Source: Clytia hemisphaerica (Eukaryota; Cnidaria; Hydrozoa; Leptothecata; Clytiidae). From it: 64,000 nucleotides of DNA. The stretch lies in contig CACVBU010001205.1 of the NCBI GenBank assembly GCA_902728285.1, positions 489,309 through 553,308 of the forward strand, written 5' to 3'. This document shows, piece after piece, positions 10,906 through 22,340 of this stretch. Each line of letters starts with the position of its first letter. Position 1 is the first letter of the stretch. The notes below the pieces were generated by a model. The model was not told the DNA's origin. It saw only the letters and a list, made by a program, of their open reading frames with translations, and searched no databases. Made by a program: the position numbers and the translations under genes.

Positions 10906-11538
10906 ATTGGTACCCTATTTTTGCTGATTCGACTCTTACCTTACCTTACCAGGTCGAGTTTACTTGACACATTCTCTCCGTTGTTGTCGATTTCCCATGG
11001 CATTTAAAAGGTTTTCCTTTGAGCAATCTACATCCTCTCCCTTTGACCCTTAAATTTACTTAATATTCAGCCATTCTAGGCTCAGTATTGTTCTTAGATT
11101 ATCCTATATTTCTTGGCATTTTTGTGCCTTATTGTTCTTATAAAATTTTTCTTTTCCGTCTGCACAGGTTAGATTTTAGGACAAGATTAACTGTGACGCT
11201 CACGACATATGAATGATTCAAAAGGTAAAAAGAAATACAGCACCTGAGTATAGCTGGCATCGTTCGTTATCTGAATCAAAATCATCAGTAATGTTAAGCT
11301 TGAAACAGATGAGGTTTCGTTAAAGTGACAAAAGGCAATATTGTACCAGAAAGGATAATAAGAATTTAAAAGTATTGGTTAATTTCTACAGGATCAATAT
11401 ATTTCAAATGATAATATATTTCAAATGCTTGACTCCTTTTGTTCGTTTATCTTGATGTCACTTCTAGTTTGGTCCATCTCCTGAACCGGTATTGTCACCT
11501 AGAATAATCGAAAATTAAGTTAATTATTTCAGAGCTTT

Positions 11539-11982
11539 TTCATTCATTCATTCATTCATTCATTCATTCATTCATTCATTCATTCATTCATTCATTCATT
11601 CATTTCTTTATACGTTTATTTCTAACTTTATTCATCGACTTACTCATTCAATCGGGACGGACATTACGAATTTTGCCTATTACAAAAACCTACGGGCTGT
11701 AATATTAGCGGACGGGCTCAAATGCAAAAAATACGGAAAAACTAACCAATCATCCGCGCCTTATTTCCGTAGAGTTCGTTCATTCATTCATTCATTCATT
11801 TGTTCATTCATTTGTTCATTCATTTGTTCATTCGTTCATTCATTCATTCATTTCTTTATAAGTTTATTTCTTCCTTTATTCATCGACTTACTCATTCAAT
11901 CACTCACTCGATCAATCATGCATTCATTAGTTAATCCATTCCTTCGTTCATTCATTCATTCATTCATTCATTCATTCCCTTT
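11539..11982. repeat. (TTCA)n microsatellite, three blocks
   Basis: Uninterrupted TTCA tetranucleotide repeats at 11539-11605, with further blocks near 11778-11850 and 11946-11978. The flanking sequence CTTTATACGTTTATTTCT... followed by CATCGACTTACTCATTCAAT occurs twice, so the block was duplicated with part of its flank. Confidence 0.9.
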
Positions 11983-12076
11983 ATCACTTATTTATCCACT
12001 CACATGTTCCTTTTTCACTTTTTTCACTTTCAGGGGTCCTAGTCTCTAAAACATTACAAAACCATTTAATAATAAT

Positions 12077-15000
12077 TCACTCACTTTCTGAATGATAACA
12101 CCAAGGCCAGTTGAAGATTTTGCTTTTTCTCAATGGCGACCAACAACAACCTTTGTCCATGCATTGTTTCTTTGTCATTCCACGATACCCACAATCCCGT
12201 CTAAAGCGTGGTTCAACCGGCTTGCATTGGTCTAGAGACACAGCAAATTTCATATGATATGATATTGATATGCGTAAGTCAAGATGACCTCATATTTTCT
12301 AACGGAAACAAAAGAGGAAAGCTGGATATTGACCACCGTGTTTCCAGTTTTAGTAACAGACGGTGTTTAAAACCCGGCTTTTTTCGGGTGTTTCCGTTAG
12401 AAAAATGACTTACGCATATCAAATAAATACCAACCTCGTCCCCGTGAAGTATCCCAGACCTTTTTAACGTTACTGGAATCTAATTATCTGACACCCATCC
12501 AGTAAGGGACGAAAACCTTTTGAAATACTGAGGCCAATACGAAGTTAGATTTTGCAATATTTTGAAAGATCAGAGTCCGTCCTTTTCCAAATTACATTCG
12601 TATTTGACTTGCTAACTTTAGTGCAATCCATCATCAATAAGTCAAAGAAGAAAGCCCTTTTAGTATCGTTACTTTTAGGATAGAAACACCATGGTTTCTT
12701 TTTGTCAGCAATGGCGCCCCAACAGCAACCTCTACTTTCACAATGTTTGGGCTCGATACCAGGGAAACCACATTCTCTCCGTTGCTCATTTGATACTGCA
12801 TCACATTCAGCTACAATAAAAGAAATAGATAAAAGTTTTTAAGAATATCCAAAAGTTTTGAAGCCTTCTCGTGTTCTTAACTTTTTGAGTTATAAGCCTA
12901 AAAATGTTCCTTACTTTCACTATTCTGTGAGTATTGTTATTCAATTTCTTGAGAATTTAGATTCGATAAAGCCTTAAAATGTTCTTAACTTGTGCTTGAT
13001 ATTTTAGCCAATTAAGAAGTTTATTTTCTTTTATAGTTTGTTCTTATGAAGTTAGTATCGCAACGGGTACGATAATGGACCCCTAGAAGGGGTGGAACAT
13101 CGGTTGAATATTGAGCAGAAACAATAATTAGTGCATACTTAAAAGCAAATGGACTTTTGTACAAATTTTATGACTTTATAAGCTTTGCTTAGGTTCCGGG
13201 GGGGGGGTACCTAGGTAAAAGGAGGGTACGGGTATGAGCTGCCCTTAAGGATCTCTTCCAAATCCCACTAAGGGTTGTAAAAATCACATAATCTAATTCC
13301 AGTCCTCTTAAGCGTTGAAAATTAACTCAAATTCTATATCGTGGCCCTCAAAAGCCTAAATTTCTATAAAATAGTCCCAATAAGGGTCATTCAAAAATAT
13401 TCGGTTTCTTTCTCCATTTAAGTCCCTCTAAGGGTCTGTTTTGTACCCTACAAGGGCCCGACCGCCAAAAAAAGGGCGGCGCATGCATGCCATCCTGCAA
13501 ACCTAGGTTTGGGTAGGTGTAAGAATAAGTGAAAAATTGAGGTTAGGAAAATAAATTCCCCAAGGTATTCACACGTTGAGAAAATTTCCTTTAAAATTGG
13601 GCCATATTTTTAAATCTGTAGCCCGTCTTATAATTTGTATCCTTGTTTGGTTCTACAATCAAGCTCATTAATTTTTGCACTTTTTAAAAATTCAACTTAT
13701 TTGTGAAGCAATCCCCCTCCCCTAGTCTACAAAGCTGAAGTTTCGCTGATTTTCCACTGAAATCAACTCTGACAGCTTTGTAGACAAGGGGGAGGGTTTT
13801 GCACATACTTCAGGCAGGACTAATTCAAAAAGTGCAAGAATATTATGAGCTTTAATTGTAACTCAATTGAGCTACGAAGAGTTATATTTCAATAAAAATC
13901 TACTCGTATCTTCATTTTCCATACATACCTTCACAAAGTCTACATCTCCTTTGGCATTGTTCTCGTGTCAATCGATGAAAATTACATGCTCCATATCTCG
14001 TCATTTGGGAGCAAAATTTATTCGTATCACGGCAAACAGTACCTAGATAGGGTAGAAAATATGAGTTATTTACCTTTGCAATCCCCGCATAGCCTTGGAC
14101 ATTGAATCTTTGAGAGGTAATCAAATTTACAAGCGCCATGAGTCATCATTTGACGGCACCATTTGTTTGTGTCACGACATACCGTACCCAGGGAAGAATA
14201 ACGCCTCACTACTGAGCTTTATATGAACCCTGGAGGCAGTTTATCCATCCCCGCCTCCACCCAAAAACTTTTTTCGGAGTTGATTTGAACGTGGTACATT
14301 AATGGTAGCACTACTCAAAAGTGGTGCACATGCATCGAGACGGGCGCTATATCACTGCAACCTTTGTATACCCTGGAGAAAGTTTCTCTTTCCTGCCCAC
14401 CCAAAATCTTTCCGCTTCTGAGTGGTACCCTTATGGTAGCACTACTCAATAACAGTGTAAATGCATCAAGAGCGCTATGTAATTGCTCCCCGTACGGAAC
14501 ACTCAAGGTAAATGACCTATACCATACGTGCGGCTCTTCAGGAAATATTTCCCAAACTTCCCAAAGTGCACTGTAAGGGTCGAAATGAGCAAAGATGAGA
14601 AAGATTGCACTCTATGCGTGTAAAATTTCGAAAATCTGACCATATTTTGCCTGAAAATGGTCAAACATTTTCAAAAAAATGCACCGAAAGGGTCGATTTT
14701 TCGTTCACATTTGCTCAAATTTTGCAAAGTTTTCTCTGCATTGTAAGGATCCGATTTCAAAGGCCTAATTTTGGGCCGCACGTATGTTCGTTTTTGAATC
14801 GAGTGCTCCCCATCCAAGGAATTGATCTAGAGATATTTTCCCAATACTTTTCACCCAGTTCATCCCAATTTTAATAAACCCACCACGCTACTGTAAATTA
14901 AATTCAGAATGCTGATTCTTAAACCACTATGACTTTTGTGCACCCTGTCTGAAGTTGAACGGGTGAAAATAAATTTTGGTATCCCTTTAAGTGCCACGAT

Positions 15001-15254
15001 CATTTTTTCTAAGTTTTTTAAAGAAAATCACTAAGTAGTTCAAACTTTAAAGGCTTGTATCTCCGGATCTAGAAGGAGTTAGAAGCTCGTTCAAAGTTCG
15101 TTGGATAGCTTAGGCGCCTTCCTGAATACCCGTTGATAATGATACATTAATGCCTTGGTAACCCTCGAAATGGAAAATAAAGCTGAAATATACCTTGAGA
15201 ATTTGAAATAGCACATGTTACAACAACTGCTAAGAATAAGCCTAACAAAGCCAT
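12077..15254 (-). CDS. Secreted ShKT + two-trefoil protein, upstream paralogue (gene A)
   Basis: Likely mature exons: 15254-15194 (signal peptide), 14042-13929 (ShKT), 12810-12673 (trefoil 1) and 12231-12077 (trefoil 2, ends TGA). All junctions are phase 1; 468 bases, 155 residues. The signal-peptide exons of A and B are both 61 bases and the ShKT exons both 114 bases, so the genes are tandem duplicates with the same layout. ShKT cysteines follow the same spacing as in gene B; the trefoils contain CESRGCCW / PWCFYPK and CMDKGCCW / PWCY. A second ShKT exon at 14187-14074 would also fit the frame but has a mutated acceptor and is listed separately. The last exon's SEA-GTGAGT-like end (GAA A|GTGAGT) could be a donor, but gene B stops at the same point, so I take the TGA as the real end. 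Confidence 0.82.
12265..12422. mobile_element. Foldback MITE, TTGATATGCGTAAGTCA family
   Basis: Terminal repeats TTGATATGCGTAAGTCA and its complement, plus an inner inverted pair TTCTAACGGAAAC / GTTTCCGTTAGAA. Lies in the intron between the two trefoil exons of gene A. A second copy is at 59198-59360, a diverged one at 8321-8465. Confidence 0.75.
13197..13500. mobile_element. Degenerate GC-ended MITE (GGGGGTAC type)
   Basis: Starts with CCGGGGGGGGGTACCTAGG and contains CCCTTAAGG, CTAAGGGT and CTACAAGGGC repeats like the copies at 31898-32233 and 23866-24185. The right end is poorly preserved. Intron of gene A. Confidence 0.5.
14074..14187 (-). pseudogene. Extra ShKT exon with mutated splice acceptor
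   Basis: 114 bases, open, encoding a complete six-Cys ShKT domain nearly identical to the ShKT exon of gene B, with an intact phase-1 donor (G|GTAAAT). The acceptor that reads TAG|GTAC in the two sister exons reads TGG|GTAC here, a single A-to-G change. The gap to the next exon is only 31 bases (14043-14073), below the size animal spliceosomes usually handle. Because the exon is symmetric (phase 1-1), skipping keeps the frame. Probably a recently duplicated and silenced exon. Confidence 0.7.
14484..14815. mobile_element. Degenerate GC-ended MITE (GCACTC type)
   Basis: Interior shares AAGGTAAATGACCTATACC..., ACTGTAAGGGTCGA and the right end AATCGAGTGCTCCCC with the elements at 3554-3930 and 56553-56726. 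Ends eroded. In the first intron of gene A. Confidence 0.55.
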
Positions 15255-15715
15255 TTTGCAACTGCTCTTCCGAAAAGTCTCAAAGATGTAAATCTAATCT
15301 TTCTTAGGTAATATGTAACCCCTTATTTTTAGTGAGAGTTTTTGTAACATGAATTTATACCAGTAAAAGTGTCGCTTTGTCACTCATTTCTTCAAAGATT
15401 TTGCGACGTAAATATTGTATAAATTTGATTGTTCAGCCGTGTATTTACCTCTATAAAATTTGCACATGTAAGAAAAACATTTATAATCGACACCTTAAGT
15501 TTTTATTAAAATTTTGGATGAGATTTGTTTTACACTCAGTCTTCGATATTTTAATTGGACACCTCTTAATTTATTTTCGATTTTTTAATTCATTGTTAGG
15601 AATTGGGGATGAACAATAGTAAAATAGTACGAATGATAATCCAAAACATTTCACCATCATGATTTTAACCTTAAAAACTAGGACGAGGAAAGTTTGATGT
15701 TAAAAATGGATATGA

Positions 15716-15999
15716 ACACCCCTGTCTCACAGCCCCACTGGAACTTTTTTCCTCAGTAGGGATAAACATTCCTATTGAATTCCCGATGGAAATTGAAATT
15801 CTATTGTTCCAAGGTTAAAAAATCCAGTGGGGATGGTTTTGGTGAACAATTTTTAAACATTGAATTTCGAATGGGAATGAAATTAAAGTCATTTACCTAG
15901 TGGGGCTGAAATTCCAGAGTATTTTTCTCACCGGTGACGAAATTTTTGCCAAATTTTCCAGTGGGCTGGGGTCCTAGTGGGTCTGTGAGACAGGGGTGT
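15716..15999. mobile_element. MITE with 6-base TSD, copy 2
   Basis: ACACCCCTGTCTCACAG at the left and complement at the right, inner CCCACTGG, opposite orientation to copy 1. Direct 6-base repeats ATATGA at 15710-15715 and 16000-16005. Confidence 0.88.
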
Positions 16000-16969
16000 A
16001 TATGACTATATTTCGTGTACGTTTGTTTAACCATAGAGGTATAAAGAAAAACGAGTTGAATGTGTCGGTAATTGGTCGTTAAAGTCTTTTGATTTTTGAC
16101 TTTTATAAAATGTATCAAAAGAAATTCTAAGCTCGCCCGATGAAATAAGACTTTTTAGAAGAAATCAAGTTTGCTCTGAACATTCTAATTATCAGTATTG
16201 AAGATCCTACAGGATTCTAGCCTTTTAATATACGAAAATTAAATAAAACGCGTCCACGAAACAAGTTTATATTCCATTTCGTTATCCGTTCAATTTTGTT
16301 TTGAAAATATTTTCTCAAGCCAGAAAATGAAAAGTTCTTTATAAGCACACACAAATTCAGATTCAATTTGTAGACATAAAGTCGCTGGAGAATTTTGGAG
16401 GAAAGTATCGAGCAATAGAGTATACCTTATAGAAAACATTGATCGAAAAATCTTATTATGTGACGAGGGATTGCCAAGTTTACAGGCCTTTTTTTAGTCC
16501 AAATATTTTCTTACACTGATGTCAGAAACAATGAATCTCGTCTCAACTAATTTTTAAAGCTTCAATGAGCCAATAAGATTTCACCAATGGATAAAAGAGC
16601 TCATTAAAAATGCACGATATATGAGATTATGAGCATGCAAACATCGTAACTTTTTTAATCGTAGGGCGAGCTTGGTTACAATAGCATATATCTCCTGTTT
16701 CTTTAAACTTCCATGGTTTAACACATCTTTCAGGAGAAATAAAATTCAATAATAATAGTGCTTGAAGTACCTTATTGGTATTATATTTCGCGTGTTACAC
16801 GTGAAATTTTTTCCAAGAAACGTTTTTCGCGTGTACCAAATTTCGCGATTGCCAGTTTCTGGAAATCTTCGCATGTATTAAATTTCTCGGGTAAATTAAT
16901 GCGTGTCCAAATTTGCGTTAATTCTTCGGACCCATCATCACCCCTCCTAGCATAATAAATTATACCTTT

Positions 16970-17250
16970 AAAGAAGCGCATTACGATGTAGAACATGAAA
17001 ATCGGTGTTACTTAAATTTAGGTTTTGCCAATTTTGCGAAAAACCGCAAAAACCAAAAAATGCTGACGTCAGCAAAACTTGTTTTTTAAATAACTCCAGT
17101 TTGGCTAATGGTATAAACATGAGATTTGGACCAAAGTTGCATATCAGTAATAAAAACATTTTTGCATAATCATTTTTTTCAAATTTTACTGACGTCAGCA
17201 GAAATGAGCAAAATACGAAAATTTGCAATAAAGTGCAGACATCAGCAAAA
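16970..17250. repeat. Dispersed repeat with paired TGACGTCAGC motifs
   Basis: GCTGACGTCAGC near 17063 and CTGACGTCAGCAG near 17190 are embedded in AT-rich sequence with TTTTGC-type runs. TGACGTCA is a CREB/ATF site, but the setting looks like a repeat rather than a promoter. Confidence 0.4.
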
Positions 17251-17755
17251 TAAAAAAATCTTTTTAATAATGCTGGAAAGTGAGTATCACAGGAAAAGAT
17301 TGGCCGCTCTAACTTGGGACGATTGGTTGAAACATGAGACTGTTGATATCTGGCCTGTATTTTCAACAAATTTGTTTTGATAACTCCACCAATTTTATCA
17401 ATCATACTTTCTGTCATAATATGTCACGATAACTTTCACTGATAGCGCTTTTTAACTTTTTTTTTCATTCAAAATGACCGGACGTCGATTGGAAAATTAC
17501 AGAACGCCCGTCGCCTAACCGCCTATCGCCCGATGGGATTAACAAATAACGAGTGTGTAACTTGTCGCGCGAGTGACGTCAAACGCTCCATCGTTAACGG
17601 TATCAAAAAACAAGGATAGTTGGTCTTGTAGGGGCAAGTCATTTTTGTTTGGTTATTATTTGTCTTTCTACGGATCAAATTTCAAACATCCTTTATCGTA
17701 TAGAACTATAAGTTGATAAATATTGCACTTTCTGAGTGTATGTAGAGCAGATAAA

Positions 17756-20700
17756 ATGTGTACTGTATTATATTTTTACGTGTTTTTGATTTTCACATTT
17801 TGTTTCGAAGGTTAGTTTATCTTATTTCTGAAAATCATACGTTAACAGTCTCGACTTGAATTGTTGGGTATGTCTAGGGTTTCAGAAGGTTTTCACATCT
17901 TGTCACATCCCTGTATCACAGACCCAGTGGGGGCTCCACCCACTGCCGAAATTTTGTCCCCGGTTGGATAAAATACTCTACAATTTCAGCCCCACAGGAA
18001 AATTGAATCTAGTTTCATCCCAATTCATAGTTCAAATGAGAAAAACATCAAAAAACCATACAAATTTGAAAACAATAGATTTTCTATCCTCGTTGAGGTT
18101 TCGATAGAAATATGGGGAAAGGTTTCACCGGGGCTGTGAGACAGGAGTGCATTCTCTGTATATTTATTGCCACTTTAGAAGAGGTGGAGGAAGGGAACGA
18201 TGGAAAGGCCAAAGCAAAAGTTGCCATTCAAACCAAATTCTGCTTTAAGTCACCTTGAAAAAGTCTCTATATTTAAACTATCATTACCACTTTGAAAAAG
18301 GAGCCGCAGCAGCTCCTAAAAATAATATTGTCAAAAAATATTGTACTGTTAATGCTCAAATTTCTTACTTCTTAGTATCTCATGGAATCGAGCCCAGGAC
18401 TATTCACGTGTCACGTGACATGATGAGTAAAGACACGATCAATTGTGGTTCAATTCATCAACCATGCTTTTATTTAAATCACGCTATTAACATTTCACTG
18501 GATGGAGATATCATTTTACTGGATTCACAATATCAATACGTTCGCAATGAAACTATTGTAATACCTCATTCTTTGGAAATCTCAAGCTATTGTGGTAATA
18601 CTAGTTTCAACTGTAGTGGAGAAAGGGCTAATGTATTGTTCGAGAGCGATCAAAAGATGTTATCTCTTACGTTATTTTCACTATCAGGGAATGTATCTCT
18701 ACAACATCTCTCAATTGGATTTCGTCGTTTACTTAACATTTCTCATCCAGGATCATGGTCCAGGGTTAATATTTCAGTTTTACATTTAAACCCTTCTTTG
18801 AAGAAAGTGAAATTTGTGAAATGTAATTTTGAATGGCCAAAATCACCAAGATTGGTATTTGTTCAAACTGTTCTGATCGATGGCTATGGGTTTTGCAATG
18901 TAACATTTACGGCTTGTAGATTCAAAACACCGTTACACCATAAAAAAATAAATGAGAGAGATTCCCAAATAAAACCATCGAAAGGATCACACGAGGAGCT
19001 AATACCAGAAAGACAAACTGTAATGAAGGTGTTGATGCAAGATTGTCATTTCCATAACTTTTGGATGGGAATAATAAACCAAGAAAATAGTACAGGGATA
19101 ATATCCTTAAAACGTAATCAATTCAAGGCCACAACGTTGTTCTTAACTTCATTTGATCAAATTTTAATAATTGACAATAAGTTGCTGGAATTCACTGACC
19201 TTCAGATCAACACTAAAAGTACCAAATATTTCAGTAAATTTATATCCTGCACCATGATCGATAACATAGTCCATAACTCGACAGTTGAGTATTTCATTGA
19301 TCGACCAGGAGTTATTTTCACCATATTAAGTACCAATTTCACGCGCTCAAGTTTATACCTATCAAGCAGTAAATATGGCTTGGTGAAAGTCTCAATTTTG
19401 AAATGCACGTTTGATCAATCTTATGATGGACAAGGCCAAGTTCATATGGATGTAAATGATATTTCATCATATCCCAAAAAGGAACTTTTAATTAAAGATT
19501 CGTTATTTAAAAATGCAAATAGTGGCTCAATTATTTCGACAGGGTACCAGGTTGAAATAATAAATTCAGCATTTCTTGACAATTATTTACCTTATGATCT
19601 ATCTCCTAGTACTACGTCTGCTGGAATTACGATCAAATCTAAAGATATTACAATTAATGATTGCACTTTTTTCAACAATTCTTCTCCTTTTCCAAGTATA
19701 CCAACTTCAGTGTATTTATCATTTTATGTTGAACCAGCTCCATTTTTAAACTTCACCAACATACAAATGTTTAATGGTAAAATGGGGATAGAGAAGTCTA
19801 GCGTACCATTTTTTGTTGAAGAAAATTTCAAGCCAACAACACATTTTATTGATTCAAATTTCTCATGCTATGAGCCAAATTACTACATAGTGGGTGACTT
19901 AAGTTTGACTTTTGATTCTTCTGATGCAAATAATCGTATTCGAATAAAATTGAACTGTGTCCGATGTGACGGAACATCTTACAATACTGTAAATAAATCA
20001 TACGTCAATTACGATAGCAATGGAAAATTGCATGTTCATAATTCGACATGTTATCAATGCCCCTTTCAAGCTTCTTGTATTAACGGTATCAAAAGTAGAG
20101 GAAACTATTGGGGTTACTCAAACTCATCTGGATATGTGACATTTAAGATATGTCCACCCTTTTATTGTTGTGATCGTTTAAAAAGATGTCATTCGTATAA
20201 TACGTGTGCGAACAGGCGTCAAGGGCGGTTGTGTGGAGGGTGTAGACCTGGAGACTTTATAAGCATATTTAGTCATAACAAATGTGTTGATAGTTCAAAA
20301 TGCTTGGCAAGTTGGTTCTGGATTGTTTTTGCAATCGTTATCGTATTATCTTTCGGATTGCTACTATACCACAAAGATGTACTTCTCACTATTAAAAACA
20401 AACTACATAAACTATATGCGAGATTGACCAGGATTGACCGTGGAGAATCTGTTCGAAATAGATTCCCGGATACTCCTTATAACTTGATCAGCGACAATGA
20501 AGAAAATGAGACAAACTCACACAATGAACTTAACTTTGATCAACAATCATATATTTCAGGTCTCATCAAAATCACTTTTTTCTTTTACCAAACAGCTTCA
20601 ATTATACGAATCACTTCTTCAGCTAAAATGGAATATCACCTGCCATATCTTATTGAAACTCTTTCATCATTTTTCGACATTAAAATCGCAATCAAATCTT

Positions 20701-21680
20701 CCAATCTGATCGATTTGTGCCCTATCCAAACACAGAGTATTGCTGCTATTGAACTTTTCAGATTAAGTATCGTTCTTTCGTGTATTATTCTAATACCAGT
20801 ATCACTTGTCGCGGTCAGCCTTGTCAGATACCACCAGGAAAACCAATATAAAACCTCACCTTTCGTCAACCGGTTGAAAGTAAGCTATGTTCAGATTCTA
20901 ATTCTTGGCTATGCTAGCATTGCAACATTTTGTTTACAATCTGTGGATTGTATTGAAATTGATGGTGGACTGTGGATTTTTAATCAAGCTGAAGTGGCGT
21001 GTTACCAACAATGGCAGATCATGGTTTTTGTGGTGATTTGTCTTTGGATTGTTCCCTTTCCCTTTGTATTATATTTTGGTTGCTGTTGGCTTCGATCAAA
21101 AGCAATCACACCAAATGAAATGTTGGTGACCCTTACATTTCCACCAGTAGTATTGCTTTACAAAACAAGAAACTGGTACCTTGGTCAATCTCAGAATGTA
21201 TGGCCAGAGCAAATGACCATAGAGCAGAGTGACATTTCAAACTTCATGAATCAACCTTTTCGATTGAATATAAACGAAGTTGAAACGTCTGAACAAATAA
21301 TATGCAAGTCAGTTAAAATTGTTTGGGAGCCGGTGTTTGTCGCACGTCGATTGATCCTTATCATTAGTACCACGTTCATCCGGTCACCGATCATGAAATT
21401 ATACCCAACTGGATTTCTGTTGATTATGTTCAGTATCCATGATTACACAGTCAAACCGTTTGTCGAAAAGTCGCTCAATTTCATACAATTAATGTCAATG
21501 TTGTTATTAATAACTCTAGCGTTTGACATTATAGATAATTCAGAGTATTATTTGACCGGTAAAATTCTTTTGTTTATTGAATTAATAATCTTACTTTCAC
21601 CTATTATTTTGGTTATTGTAGCTTTATTTTATAGATTGTTTAATTATATATACAAGTTATTTTTGAGAAAATTAGATTAG
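17756..21680 (+). CDS. Receptor-like multi-pass membrane protein, left copy
   Basis: Two exons: 17756-17810 (signal peptide, donor GAAG|GTTAGT) and 18376-21680 (acceptor CTTCTTAG), 1,119 residues. Residues 1-19 are a signal peptide. About 20-540 is an Asn-rich ectodomain with many N-glycosylation sequons and recurring short beta-strand/turn motifs (KDSLFKNANSG, INSAFLDNY, INDCTFFNN) typical of right-handed beta-helices. About 545-660 is a Cys-rich collar (CYQCPFQASC, CPPFYCCDRLKRC, GRLCGGCRPG). About eight hydrophobic segments follow: ~663-684, 747-765, 807-835, 854-876, 898-925, 1008-1040, 1052-1072 and 1080-1107, with a short basic tail. This layout recalls large uncharacterised families in sponges, cnidarians and other invertebrates; no enzymatic motif is visible. 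The role is unknown; a cell-surface receptor or channel-like protein is inference. An upstream non-ATG reading exists, but the signal-peptide exon gives the better start. Confidence 0.82.
17905..18150. mobile_element. MITE, ACACCCCTG family, copy 3 (degenerate)
   Basis: ACATCCCTGTATCACAGACC at the left, GGGGCTGTGAGACAGGAGTG at the right. It lies in the only intron of the left receptor-like gene; the matching copy at 29267-29521 lies in the same place in the other arm, so insertion predates the duplication. No clean TSD. Confidence 0.7.
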
Positions 21681-21829
21681 GATAAAGTCTTTGGAGGTCT
21701 ACAATGATACGTTGATAAACTAAACATTTTTGGTTGATTTCGCTTTTGGAGGACTTGTATTTTGTAAAATTGGACATTTCGGGTTCTTCTTGATCTTATT
21801 CACATTCCATGAAGCCATTTGCTTATTAA

Positions 21830-22206
21830 ACTTTCTTAACTGCATACAGCTAAATTTAACACAACGCCCTCATCAAGCACTTTTCAGTTCGTGAATATTA
21901 TTTGGGTGTCGTCGATCCATGTAGATTTTTTGGATAAATGCAGAATTTCGATTGACTGGTAAATTCTTAATTTCATGCAACTAAATTTTAGCACAACGTC
22001 CGTATCACCAATAAAGTTCGTGAATACTTTTAAGGCATGGTCGATCAATGTAAACTTTGTGAATAATGCAGAGTATTATTTGACCGGTAAATTATTTTGT
22101 TTTTTGAATTAGCTATCTTATTTTCGCCTATTATTTTGGTTATTGTAGCTTTATTTTATAGATTGTTTAATTATATATACAAGTTATTTTTGAGAAAATT
22201 AGATTA
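21830..22206 (+). pseudogene. Two degenerate repeats of the receptor C-terminal module, left arm
   Basis: Downstream of the stop, the segment encoding the last two membrane helices is repeated twice. The first (about 21830-21960; LNCIQLN then REYYLG) has stops. The second (about 21960-22206) reproduces AWSINVNFVNNAEYYLTGK-like coding, then loses frame by a 1-base deletion, and ends with the same YKLFLRKLD* tail and 3' flank as the real gene. Confidence 0.75.
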
Positions 22207-22340
22207 GGATAAAGTCTTTGGAGGTCTACAATGATACGTTGATAAAATAAACATTTTTGGTTGATTTTTCTTTTGGAGGACTTGTATTTTGTTAAATTGG
22301 ATTTTTCGGGTTCTTCTTGATCTTCATGTAGCCATTTGAT

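Larger units (their letters stand above)
10420..12076. other. Intergenic spacer between the tandem ShKT/trefoil genes
   Basis: No exon was found. It contains a small inverted-repeat element (10729-10905) and a long (TTCA)n tract. Gene B's promoter should lie just above 10419. Confidence 0.6.
15255..17755. other. Intergenic region between gene A and the left receptor-like gene
   Basis: Contains a MITE (15716-15999), a TGACGTCAG-bearing repeat (about 16970-17250) and the start of the large inverted repeat (17659). The minus-strand 149-codon ORF at 16968-17417 lies within the repeat and has no domain. No gene supported. The two genes are divergent, so both promoters should be here. Confidence 0.6.
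17659..22336. repeat. Left arm of a ~5-kb inverted duplication
   Basis: From TTTGTCTTTCTACGGATC to the start of the RT relic, this arm matches the reverse complement of 24549-29766. Homology covers the 5' flank, a MITE in intron 1, the whole two-exon gene and the 3' flank with its extra C-terminal modules. Confidence 0.92.

Noticed and set aside
16968..17417. Minus-strand 149-codon ORF with hydrophobic stretches
   Set aside because: Coincides with the TGACGTCAG repeat region; no domain and no exon signals.
18255..18375. N-terminal 40-codon extension of the left receptor-like ORF
   Set aside because: Begins with TTG, is not conserved in the right arm's frame, and is bypassed by the signal-peptide exon at 17756-17810, whose junction is preserved in both arms.
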